From NCBI GenBank assembly GCA_030248295.1, contig JASANH010001409.1:372001-436000 (forward strand): DNA of 64,000 nt, written 5' to 3'. Source of the stretch: Mesodorylaimus sp. YZB2_4 (lineage: Eukaryota > Nematoda > Enoplea > Dorylaimida > Dorylaimidae). The notes under the pieces are model-generated. The model was not told the DNA's origin and searched no databases. It worked only from the letters and a program-made list of their open reading frames with translations. The position numbers were made by a program, and so were the translations under genes. Shown here piece after piece: positions 54,303 to 64,000 of this stretch (positions are counted from its first letter, which is position 1; each line of letters opens with the position of its first letter).

Positions 54303-55040
54303 TTTGTATGTCCACTAGCACACTGCGACAGTTACAGGATGGGGCTTAGTTTATATGTTAAACTGGAAGTCTAATTACGGCTGCACGGCCTGATCGGAAT
54401 TGCAAATACCTACGAAGGCTTCAAAAACCCACACATGCGAGATCTGATTGTGATTTGACAGGTGATGAGGCTTGGCCTAGCTTTGCATATTTTATTCAAG
54501 ATTATGTGTATTCAGGCTAGCAACGAGCATCATGGAAGTTGGCTGACGCAAGCTGGCGCCTTGCACAAATCGTCTGCAACTAATAAATGCATGACTTCCT
54601 TTTCTGATTAACCATGCCATGCTAAATTCGTTCAGGCGGTTTTTCTGCAAATTTGTTTTGCACCAACCAATATCATAAACACATATTTTTCAGTCTTTTG
54701 GTTTCTAGTGCATTTTCGCGGGTGCCAGAGCAGACCTAAAAAGGACATAGTGTGTAAGCTATTGATCACCGGCTGCGAGTTTCAGATTGTGCCTACTGTG
54801 AGAAGATTGGCACATCTGCTTCGAACCTGCACTGGGCTGTGGCGAAGTGTGTTAGACATTCAGAAATAAAGGTTTTTACTAAAGCAGCAGAGACGACTGG
54901 TCTGGCCTAACAATTATGAGAAAAGACACGATTTGAGAGGCATATCCCAGGTTAATCGCTGTCTAAAATGTAGTCTAAGAAAAGTCCCGCTCGGAGTGCC
55001 CGAAGGGTCTGTTCCTGCTATTTCTGTTTCAAAAACATTG
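54303..55040. other. No recognisable gene
   Basis: The first 340 bp are the duplicated upstream flank. The rest holds nothing recognisable. Confidence 0.4.
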
Positions 55041-55044
55041 CCTT

Positions 55045-55400
55045 GAAATCCTTGGCTCGGCCCAGGGCTATCTTTGTTTTTATAGGACTGGCCAGAGGAA
55101 GGCTCAAGCCACAGGAATAGCCGCATCGGTGACTCGTTTTGCTGAGTTTATGCGGCCAACCCACAACAGTCAATTCGGCCGGTGATCAATTCGGTGAGTG
55201 GCCGCGCGTGTTGGTCATAAGCGGACTTCTGATGGACATTGAATCGAAGTGATCACGGAGAAGTTCAGACCAGGAACTCAAGACCAGCTGTCCTCAACCG
55301 ATACCTGCAAACTGCATTTACTCGACCTCGATCTTGCTCAGGGTCTCGTGTCTGGCGCTGAATTAGGAGAGGCAGACCGGCTCCCTGAAGCAGTGCATTG
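55045..55400 (+). repeat. Dispersed repeat R2, copy 3
   Basis: Starts TGAAATCCTTGGCTCGGCCC and shares AACTCAAGACCAG and GGAGAGGCAGACCGGCTCCC with copies 1 and 2. Confidence 0.65.
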
Positions 55401-56720
55401 TAACTTTAGGTGCAAGCATATCCACAACTATTATAGCCTTGAGGGGGTGAAGGGGCATATTACATAAGACATAACACAACCGCAAGTCGAACACTCTTGC
55501 ACAGCTTGTCTGTCTGTCGGTACCTAGAATCTGACACAGTGTATGTACGTTCATCGCACCTCATGTATGTTTAGTAGAAAGTTCTCTCCTGCCAAAGGGA
55601 GATGGGTGGGAAATGACTATTTCTCGACCAGCGAGATCATAACACCTCTCCGCCTCGACCTCGCACCCACAAAAAAAAAATGAACTCTCGTCGCATGCGG
55701 ATTCAACAACCTATCAGGAGCTAGCTTCGTTCTGGTAGCTCCAAAAGGCTCTTTGAGCGTGCGCTAAATGCTCATCATTGCGACTATAAAGTGCAAATTC
55801 GGTTTTCTCCCACCTACGGTTTGTTCAAGCAAGCTTTCGTCTGGCACTATATTTTACACACCCCTGCCACTTCTGGTTAGATGTAGGGAAGTAAAACTGC
55901 CTGTTGCTGAGAGTAGGGTATAAACGGGAACTGAAATGCCAAACTTCTGGCCAGATTGTGTAAAATATTGTTTCAATTTGTTTTTGAGATAAGCTTTTAT
56001 AATGAAAGAGTCAGAACAAGACAAGAACATGCGATAACAATGAGTGAGGCGAGTGAGTGCTAATTATTCCAGAGGCTTCAATGCCATCTGAGCAGTTTTT
56101 TCACTTGACTGCAAGACTTGCTTTTCTGAGAGAAAGCGGAAAATACTGTTTGATTTTAGGCTCGAAAAAGTTTCTCGAGCGGCCTGTTGGCCTGGCGTGA
56201 TGGTGAATACTGCATCATACAAAACCAGCATGAGAATTTACACATTTTTTTCTGGATTGAGGCTTCACAATCTTATTTCCTGTCGCGGCTGGAAGCTCCC
56301 TGAGCAGTTCTTCGATGTAGTCGTGTGGTCTGTAGTCAAGACCTATGGCACCCTATTGTACTCTAATTCTTACGACACATCGCTCAGGTGCGTTTTTCCT
56401 ATCTGATGTCACCTGACGATGAGCCCCTTTATGGTTATTCAAGTCCCAAGGAGGTGGGGGGGGGGGGAGGTGCCTTTTCTCACGGGATCTGTGACAATTC
56501 ATTTTCGGGAACAATGCAATGTCATGCACCCAAAGTTGTATGTGCCTGAAGATCGCACGTGGGCAGGCGTCACCTTTCATATTTCTAGAAATGCCTTTGG
56601 AAAATCGAGTCTATATTATTGATGAAAAGCGAGCATGCCAGCACCTGTTCCGCATCTACTCTTTGAACTGCCGCACGAATAACGACGATACAGACACACA
56701 AACAGATGAATTTTTAGGGG
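55401..56720. other. No recognisable gene; G12 run at 56456-56467
   Basis: Short frames only, with an A-run at 55671-55680 and a G homopolymer. Confidence 0.45.
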
Positions 56721-57824
56721 TCATGCAATAGTTTCGATAGTTGAGGAATGGCACACACTTCTTGGTCTTCCAATGTTTCGGCTGGATCCAATTCTTACAC
56801 GCACTTCCTCGTGCCTTTCCACTTTACCAGGCATGTCGGGACTGGCGGGCACGTTGATCTCAGCCACAATAGCCGGCGCCACGACCAAGGGCGGTACGAC
56901 CATTGTGGCACTGACTTCTTGGATCTTTCTGAACCTTAGCAGGATATCAGACACTCGACAACGCAATGTTTCGTTGAAGATAAGATAGATAGCGCAGTTG
57001 TTCCCACAGCAAGCCAGCCAAATCATGGTCGAGGCTGTGGTGGCCCATTTGTCCTCGTCTATTTCAGGCACGGCAAAAAATCCAATCAGAGTTAGACCGA
57101 TCATAGCGCAAATCAATGTGGCTTGGATCAATAATTTTCTCTCCTTACGATTCTCATTCATTGCATGGTGATCGTAAATTTGATTCGCCGTTTTTCGAAT
57201 ACTAGCGAAAGAAAATGCATACCAAACGACACTCATGAAAAAATGGAATGAGTCCTGGAGTAATTCAATGAGCCAGAACACTCTGGACAGAGGTACCAGG
57301 TCGTAGTCCCAATTGCGATAGTACACATTGAATACCAGGTTCACGTCCGGACACATGTAAGCCACCAACCAAGCTAACCCGTATATCCAACACACTGCCA
57401 TCACAGCCTCAGTTTTCTGTCGAGTGAAAAATGTGTGCTTCAATTGCGGTCGGCATATGCATACAAATCGATTGAATGCTAAGACATGGGCCAAGGCAGT
57501 GTAGACGACCCAGCCGATGTTCATCATCCCACCCACCACTTTGTTGATTGTGAAGCCCCATGTGGTGCCGAAGAAAGTGAAGATGCCACCTGCCATGCCA
57601 TTGAGGACTAGTTGAAGAGAGTCGGCTATACCGATGTGGAATACGATAATATAGGTTGGCTTTTTCCTCAGATCCTTATCAGCTACGATACAGCACAGGC
57701 AAGTCAGGTATGGGATGATGCAAGTGAGGGAAAAGATGAAGTACATGACGCCGATGATACGATTTTCTAATGGTATATCGATTAGTGACTGATTGTTTGG
57801 GAATCGATCAACTATAAGTCGTGT
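56721..57824 (-). CDS. Seven-transmembrane chemoreceptor-like GPCR (Srt/Srx-like), single exon
   Basis: The open frame extends to 57911, but the first ATG is at 57824 (MTRLIVDRFPNNQSLID), giving 367 residues; a TGA lies just upstream of the longer frame. Seven hydrophobic segments are visible: GVMYFIFSLTCIIPYL, IVFHIGIADSLQLVLNG, GGMMNIGWVVYTALAHVLAF, VMAVCWIYGLAWLVAY, FHFFMSVVWYAFSFASI, ATLICAMIGLTLIGFFAV and TMIWLACCGNNCAIYLIFN. The end of TM3 reads FNRFVCICRP in place of DRY, as in nematode Srt/Srx chemoreceptors. The cytoplasmic tail follows FNETLRC. Candidate N-glycosylation site NQS near the N-terminus. Ligand unknown. An upstream noncoding or short coding exon cannot be excluded. Confidence 0.8.
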   Translation of the reverse strand, partial: TRLIVDRFPNNQSLIDIPLENRIIGVMYFIFSLTCIIPYLTCLCCIVADKDLRKKPTYIIVFHIGIADSLQLVLNGMAGGIFTFFGTTWGFTINKVVGGMMNIGWVVYTALAHVLAFNRFVCICRPQLKHTFFTRQKTEAVMAVCWIYGLAWLVAYMCPDVNLVFNVYYRNWDYDLVPLSRVFWLIELLQDSFHFFMSVVWYAFSFASIRKTANQIYDHHAMNENRKERKLLIQATLICAMIGLTLIGFFAVPEIDEDKWATTASTMIWLACCGNNCAIYLIFNETLRCRVSDILLRFRKIQEVSATMVVPPLVVAPAIVAEINVPASPDMPGKVERHEEVRVRIGSSRNIGRPRSVCHSSTIETIA

Positions 57825-58685
57825 CATTCCTGGCTTCCAGTTTTTTCGACCGCGTTCCTGACACTGCTCCGTCAGGTTCAAGCTTGTGTTAGTGGGCGAG
57901 AGCTTGAGCAATCAGGTCGTGTTTGTTTGAAAGAATAAGGAGGCGAGCAGGTGATAGTCTTCGCACGGGATCTGGCCATAAGGTCCAATCAGCTATTCAT
58001 TCCCACCTTTTGTTACACTCCAGAAGTAGGAGGGCTGTGGGACCATATGCAGTTCGAGCTCGAGCACTAGCACCAATTGAATCGTATCCCACAGTCCTCC
58101 GGTATTTAATCAGTCACACAACAATTTTCAAAGACAAATGAAACTTGCACGATCGCCTTGTTGCTCTGAGGCCGGCCTTTGAAAATGGAATGAGCAAAAT
58201 GAAGGGTGCCTTTTAATTTATAAGCAGTATTACAGCCTCCATCTGCCACAGGAACTTATTTAAAAATTGATGCCAAGAAGAATTGGAGATGGCAGGAAGC
58301 TAGAGCGAGAACCTGTGCGTCATCACTCTTTCGGGAAGCTGCAGTTCAGCATAAGGGAGCGTGGGATGCGGGGCTGTCAAAGATGACAGAGCGGTTAAGT
58401 GCCGAGGTAAAATTGACCTTAGGGTCGTATTGAAGCTCAGAAACTAGAGGAGATGTTTAAGCGTGGACAAGTAAACTTTTTGAAGCGAGCTTGTTAACAA
58501 GAAGCATTGATGCTATTCTTACTCGAAGATGACATCAAGGTAAGGATAGTGTTCGGGTCATCCCGTAGCCACGGGCAACGTCAAGGAATAGCAATGACCC
58601 CCTGCGAAACTGACTGATCAGTGAATGTGCTTTCTATGCTCCGTGGGAGTGTCCCTACAGAACGGCCGAATAAGCAACTCTCCTG
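57825..58685. other. No recognisable gene
   Basis: Upstream flank of the receptor gene with short frames only. Confidence 0.4.
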
Positions 58686-58915
58686 CATGGAGCCGCCAGT
58701 TGAGCCGTCACCCGTCAGGATGATGTTTCAGCTAATACCAAGCCGGATAGCTGCTGCGGGTTTTTTTAGAGCGGTGCGAAAACTCCATTTACAATATATG
58801 GCCCTAAGTGCCACCTTTGCCCGTCACCCGACTCTTGTTGAATTAAGCCCCCTCTGCCTCGTATTGTAAGGTGGGGGCTCGATTCCCGCCCCAGTATGCT
58901 GATTTTCTGTTTTCT
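58686..58915 (+). repeat. MITE fragment plus tRNA-like fragment
   Basis: 58690-58745 carries CCCGTCAGGATGATGTTTCAGC of the GTAACC family. 58845-58900 has a B-box-like GGGGCTCGATTCCCGCCCC followed by a T-rich tail, resembling the tRNA-like pieces in SUCLG2 introns. A GAGAGA run lies at about 59052. Confidence 0.45.
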
Positions 58916-59471
58916 CAAGCCAAGTTAGACAAGAGAACACACCATGACCCAAACAATGGCGAGATGCAAACGTACAGTAGGAGAGGCCGTTTGGTTCGAT
59001 GACCCTCCAGTCATCTTTTGCGCGGCCATGCTGGGTTCGGCATGTTCCATTAGAGAGAGAGAGAGAGAGAAAGAGTGGGTGGTCTCTTCTGGATATCATC
59101 CTGCGTGCGACCGAGGTTAGCTTGGAAAACTACACAATGCAGACTTTTGGCGCATCGCTTTGGGCAACTTACATTACTGGGTGCCATCGATGATAGAAGC
59201 CAAAGGAATAGGAAATCAGAAAACTGATCCTACCCCCTATCATTTCAAAAAGCGCAGTGCAAGAGATCTCCGGCAGAGGCGCAAAAGGAAAGCATCAATC
59301 GAGTTGTTTACGGCCTCGCGTCACATCATGACCACTGGGCTTTGGGCGAAGCCGGTAAGCAGTGCTCTGGGGAAACTGGCTGCACTGTGCCTGGTCCACA
59401 AAATTAGGTACGCAGGTACAGGTCCGAAACTCGTCACAGTCATCACAAAAGTCTGAATGAACGTACATATT

Positions 59472-59669
59472 GTAACCCTTGTGCCCGGTAGGCCATGGCG
59501 AGTCCGGAGAGTAATCGATCTTCCCTGGCTGGGAAACGTCAGCCCATCGGGTTGATGTTTCAGCCGCAGGTATACTGTAGTCGCAAGACTTGCATTGCTC
59601 CGGTTGGAGTTTTTGACCCGCTGACTTCGATCAAATGCACGCCCTCCTACGCCTGCTAGGCTTGGTTAC
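59472..59669 (-). mobile_element. Complete MITE-like element (family reference copy)
   Basis: 198 bp bounded by GTAACCCTTGTGCCC and GGCTTGGTTAC, with ATAT at both outer flanks. The outer 6-11 bases are inverted repeats and the ends hold imperfect GTAACC-A/C-xxGCC... termini. It has no open frame. Other copies at 21760, 28660, 36735, 38806, 51526, 52150 and 52690 share its internal blocks (GGTTGATGTTTCAGCCGCAG; ATCGAT next to a CCAGGGGA-type word). Most likely a non-autonomous DNA transposon; the autonomous partner is not in the window. Confidence 0.75.
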
Positions 59670-61262
59670 AATATCCTGAGAGCCACCCATCAAGCGCGGA
59701 ATGCTAAACGCGTAGGCCCTTTGTTCCCCTTACCTCAATCAGCATACAAAACCGCGCAGCTAGGAATCTAACTAAGCGTACTGTTGGAGCCCCAAAGGGT
59801 GCTTTTATTTATGCCACACATTCTGTCCTATTCCCCAAGGTTCTTATCGCGTTTCACCATACTGATTTCAGGGGAAATAACCTCCGCTATGATACGACAG
59901 CTTCAAATGAAACACAAAAACGAACACAGTTTGTCCTTTTAATCGCAAACATTCTCGCCACTTTACTTATTCTCTTTTCCCAACCCCATGGGAACTGTAT
60001 CCATACGATGAGATGGCTCTCCTCTTCATCACCTCGTCACGTCACTCTCACGAGGGTATCTCGCCAGTAGGTACATGTGCAAATGGTTCGCACTTGTGCT
60101 GGAGAGTTTCACTGCGACGAATGACACAAGATGGTAATGTCACAGTAGAGTTTGTACAGTATCTCCCGCGTAGATATCATGTAGTGTAGTGTGCGCCATT
60201 GTAAAAACATAAATTTACTAAATATCAATGAATATTCCGAAAAGCATTGTCCCTTCTCTAATCTAATCTTATTAATTAGTGTGAAAGGTGGTCCCTTTGC
60301 AGTTTAGGGGGGGGGGGGGGTATTGGCTTCTACCACGTCGTAAAGGCCCCTTTCGGCAGACTCACGATCAGTTCATTCAGCCGCGGCTTATTAGCGTCGC
60401 CCCTTAACAGACGACAATTTTGTGCCTGCGCATCATCTCTTGGCCCCCACCCCGGCGTGTATCCGTCCGATCACCCGTTTTGCAGGAGTGACTGGTGAAA
60501 CCATGGCTATAGGTGAAACACCCGTCGGACGGACGGATCCGTTAACGGAGACGTGATGAAACAGGGCCAGGGCTACGGCCAGAGCAGGCGACCGGTGTAG
60601 AGAATGGAGGACCGTAATATAATTCTCGTCTAGTGTGGTTGGTCTCGAGCTTGCTCTTCTCCACACGCGGTCACGTCGGACAGCCACGTGACAGTAAGGC
60701 AGCGAGAATCCGTATGCTCAAGTTCAACAGTTTCACTATAGCTGCTTTGGACTCCTGACAAAGTGCATGATCAGGTGTTGCATTCGAGCATCAGAATTGG
60801 TGCAATCGATCCTGAATGGTTGACCATGAGTCAGCGTGAATGAACTGAATTGAGGCGCAAAAACTCGTCTGGGCAAGCAGTCGTAGCTGGGGCATACCCG
60901 TCAAGATGTTCCAGCCCTAGATCTGAAGACTTGTTCAGATGGTCAGATATGTTTTCTTGCTGCGGAAACTGCCGACGGCGAAGTACATCAGAGTGAATCT
61001 GGCAATATGATACTCTCCTAGTCTACATACATTTTGCAGATGACATATATTCAGTAATATGTACCTTGGGAGCATCTGGCCATAAGAAAATTAGTGATGC
61101 AGCAAAACTCGGGCAAACAATTTGTCTTATTGTTAGCGTATTCGACTTCCATAAAAGGCCATTTGACTTAGGTTCTTCAGTTCTTTTGGGCCGAAGCTCG
61201 TTTTGCCTGAGCCGGTAAGCAGTCACACCTTCTGAGCAAGACTGTGCAGACAGCAGGAGCGC
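59670..61262. other. No recognisable gene; G14 run at 60307-60320
   Basis: Short frames only. A small MITE fragment is present near 60860-60925 (CCCGTCAAGATGTTCCAGCCC). Confidence 0.45.
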
Positions 61263-61264
61263 CT

Positions 61265-61530
61265 CCACACGGCGGCATCCTGGACTGGACGCACCTGTGA
61301 ACCTTGTCGAGACGAGTCTACTCGTTTGGCTTCCGTGTCTTCATTCGGAGCACTCCGACGGTACCGGGTGAATCACTCACAGCCTGGCGTGCGAGGTCAG
61401 CGAGGATTTATGGTTCGCGAGCCAACCTCCGCCACCAGGGATTGAAACCGGGACGAGTCCAGCCGCTCCCTACCAAGTATACGGGGAGACGAATGCCAAG
61501 CCGCTGCACCACCGCTGCATCCAGCTTGAG
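61265..61530 (-). mobile_element. SINE-like element with tRNA-type head, copy 2
   Basis: On the minus strand: A-box-like GTGGTGCAGCGGCTTGGC, B-box-like CCGGTTTCAATCCCTGG about 50 bp later, then the body shared with 28330-28590 (GCGAACCATAAATCCTCGCTGAC). This layout is that of a tRNA-derived SINE. Confidence 0.65.
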
Positions 61531-61639
61531 TTTTGTATGCCTTCGGGCCTTAGTTTTTCCAATGGGACTTCCATGAGCGCCAGTTATCACGGAGCATCAC
61601 CGTGACCGATCGCGCGTGATACACGACAAGTTCATGCTG

Positions 61640-61800
61640 CTGTTTTCATTTGGAGCACCTCCACTTACAGCAGCCAGTGCCTTCACCAGGGCCCAAGTAT
61701 GGTAGGGCGAAAAGGGGGTCATTCTCGCATGGTGTTTGAGGACCTGGTTTCTGATTCACTGCTCGTCTGACATCCGCACTCGACGGAACTGGGTGGGTGT
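61640..61800 (+). repeat. R4-related dispersed repeat
   Basis: GTGTTTGAGGACCTGGTTTC and CTCGTCTGACATCCGCACTC parallel 52590-52650. A C15 run follows at 61806-61820. Confidence 0.5.
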
Positions 61801-61820
61801 CACCACCCCCCCCCCCCCCC

Positions 61821-64000
61821 AGAGGGGACTCACGTCCCTGGTCACTTCGGCACGCGCCCATACCGCACTGTACTGTACTGTAGATTCCTCACGTAAACGC
61901 TTCAACGCACTATGATCGTGGGACAGGCAGGAAACATATCGACATACACATATTACAAGGCGACTCTCGAAAAACACTGTCTGAAACCATCAGTGCTTGT
62001 GCATGTCCTTGTATAACTGCTGTTTACAACCTGTTTTCTTTTGGGATGGAAAACAGACATATGTGCAATGTTGAGGGATATTCAACGCTGAATCGTCGGA
62101 ATTCACTTGCGCCATTCCGTTGTTGCGAATGTGCCATTCCGGTACAGTAAGCTCATCTTCCCGCCCGTTTGCGATTCGAATCTGGCGAAAACAAGCGGAT
62201 TAGGAGACGGATTTGACAGCCCGGACGATCAAAACGAGGTCATAAATTTGGAAGGTGGACAATGGTCAGGGAAGGACCAGGTCGATGGCAGCACCGTCTA
62301 GCGGCGATTGCGAGGTCGAGGCCGAAGCGAAAGGCACGTGCGGTGCTCATGCCGAGTTTGGTGAGCCTGGACGGGGCACGTGCTGCCGTCGGGACATACT
62401 CGCCGCCTCAGCATTGGGCCTCGCCACGACCTCGAGCCCAGCGGGTGGCGTTCGCGTGCGCCAGACGTCGACCAGCGACCACCTCGGAGAAGAGCAAGAC
62501 CAGTGGCTAGGGGCAGTGGCTCGCGGACGAACCAGAGGGCGCTCGTTACTGGTGAAGACCCTGTAAGATGTGATGTGATTGGAGGATTAAGGATGAGGAT
62601 GACCCGCCTTTTGGTGCGCTGTGCCTGATTTTGTACAGTTTAGTCAGTTCAGTAAGAAGATCAGTAAGAGATTCAGTCGTTTCGAGTTCGTCTTATCTTA
62701 TTGGTTTATTCGCCTTATCAGCGAGGCGAGTGAGGCGACGAGGCGACAAGGCGGTGCAGCGAGGCGAACGACTGGACTGGACTGGACTCAAGTGTGTGGC
62801 GTTGACGTTGAGCGGGGACGTGACGGATCGGGACAAGGGCTCTTTCGAGCATAGCCCCTTACTCGTCTCAGCGTCTTGGGTGCGCGTCGGATCGGCAACT
62901 ACCGAGGCGGCGCGGTAAGCGTGATAGGTGTGTAAAGGGATCAGGACAGCAAACGGGCGCTTAGATTACCCTTCTAATCTAACGATAAGTGGTGGCACCG
63001 GGTTGCGGTCGGTTAGGCAAGATCAGGTTGGGTTGCTGTTGTGGTAACACACGACGGTAACACCGTCAGCAAATCGAGACAGACAGAAAAGCAGAACTTT
63101 TTCGCTGCCCCAATACTTTTCAGCTTTTCAGACACGATATCAATGGCTGTCGTAATTTGCCCGACGCATCGAGAAGTCTTTGGGGCTCATTTGCTGCTAT
63201 GCGAGAGAAAACGTAGTATTCGAGTACTTTGGACAGTAGAGTCGCTTGAATTTTGAATTTTGAACTTTGAGTTTTATATTTGCGTTCGAGTAATATGGAG
63301 GGAAATCGTTGAAGGAATATTTTGATTTGTCACAGCTCGAAGAAAATCCTTTTTGCCTCCGTGCACAATTGGATCTTGCAGCCTTGTGACTCACAAAGTT
63401 ATAGGCGCTCGCTCAAGTGACTCGGATTACGTACACTACAGCGATTCCCACGGGACGCATCCCCCTAAAGCGTCTACCAAGCGATCGTGAATTGTGCCAC
63501 CGCGACTCTCTGACTGTGAGTTCAAGCGCACTACTGCAGTATCCTGCTGATCTGAGCTGTCACTCTGCTGAAGGTCTACGCGAAGATGACCTTATCTGGA
63601 CAACAAGACAACATTTCTCAAATTCATTATCAATCTACATATAAATGAAAATGAAAGATGAAACGAGATGTGAGAATAGAATTCGTTAGTACTGTGTCCT
63701 ATATAGCTCGGGCTAGATCACCATCTCCTCAGCACAAATCCCTCATTAGACTCGGGCAGGTACCAGTTTTCCCCGGGGGGCCTAACAGAGCACGTGGAAA
63801 TGAACAATAAAGTTTAGACAGCGTGGGATTGCGTGACAAGCTCACTGATAGGATGGATTGCGAAAAAGAGAAAAACAGCCCTGGGCAAGTATACGCGGAT
63901 GCATAATAATGTGCTTGCTATAGATTGCATGTTGAAAAAATGGAATAATATTTATCGCCCGAGTACTTCACACTTGCATCCAAAACGCCTACTCCGAGTT
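61821..64000. other. No recognisable gene
   Basis: The GC-rich 62250-62560 is open in three frames at once, a composition effect. No domain or splice structure is recognised through to the window end. Confidence 0.4.

Noticed and set aside
62250-62630. Three overlapping 80-100 codon frames
   Set aside because: A GC-rich stretch open in all frames, with no domain or splice signal.

Overview
This is animal nuclear DNA from a compact invertebrate genome. Genes are split by very short introns (mostly 48-60 bp) with GT donors and TTTTCAG/TTTTAG-type acceptors. The conserved genes are metazoan: B9D1 (ciliary transition zone), SUCLG2 (mitochondrial), WASP/N-WASP and HGS/Hrs. I also see LINE, SINE-like and MITE-like repeats. 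A single-exon chemoreceptor resembling nematode Srt/Srx receptors, knottins, F-box/LRR genes and a C-type lectin fit an ecdysozoan such as a nematode or tardigrade, but the phylum is a guess. All exon boundaries were read by eye and may be off by 1-2 bases; reading-frame sums were used as a check.

Layout. 1-13.6 kb is a duplicated accessory block. It holds a two-exon CRIB-domain gene, then four related minus-strand loci for small secreted six-cysteine (knottin-type) peptides at about 2.8, 6.1, 9.3 and 12.6 kb. Two look usable and two are broken. Plus-strand F-box/LRR pseudogenes lie between them. 14-17 kb is LINE debris. 17.3-20.6 kb has a C-type lectin + PAN secreted protein gene with one extra base, plus a stub of a duplicate. 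22.5-28.1 kb has two large single-exon genes: a NERD nuclease-helicase (+) and an F-box/LRR protein (-), with an F-box relic between them. 28.3-30.9 kb is SINE/MITE/RTE-LINE material. 30.9-32.5 kb is a truncated WASP paralogue (WH1 and CRIB, no VCA).

34-47.5 kb is the conserved core: B9D1 (+) with a near-perfect RFX X-box 77 bp upstream of its ATG, SUCLG2 (-), WASP (-), HGS (+, divergent from WASP) and an ASB-type ankyrin/SOCS-box gene (+). 47.5-54.4 kb is a tandem duplication containing two secreted glycine-rich protein genes and a broken ASB copy, interrupted by MITEs and tRNA-like repeats. 55-64 kb is repeat-rich with one intronless 7TM receptor.

Links between genes. Three loci share the WASP CRIB (Cdc42/Rac-binding) module, and only one keeps the Arp2/3-activating tail, so the window may hold a small family of GTPase-binding decoys or adaptors around actin regulation. 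Knottins, lectin-PAN protein, glycine-rich proteins, F-box genes and the NERD helicase are the fast-evolving accessory set.
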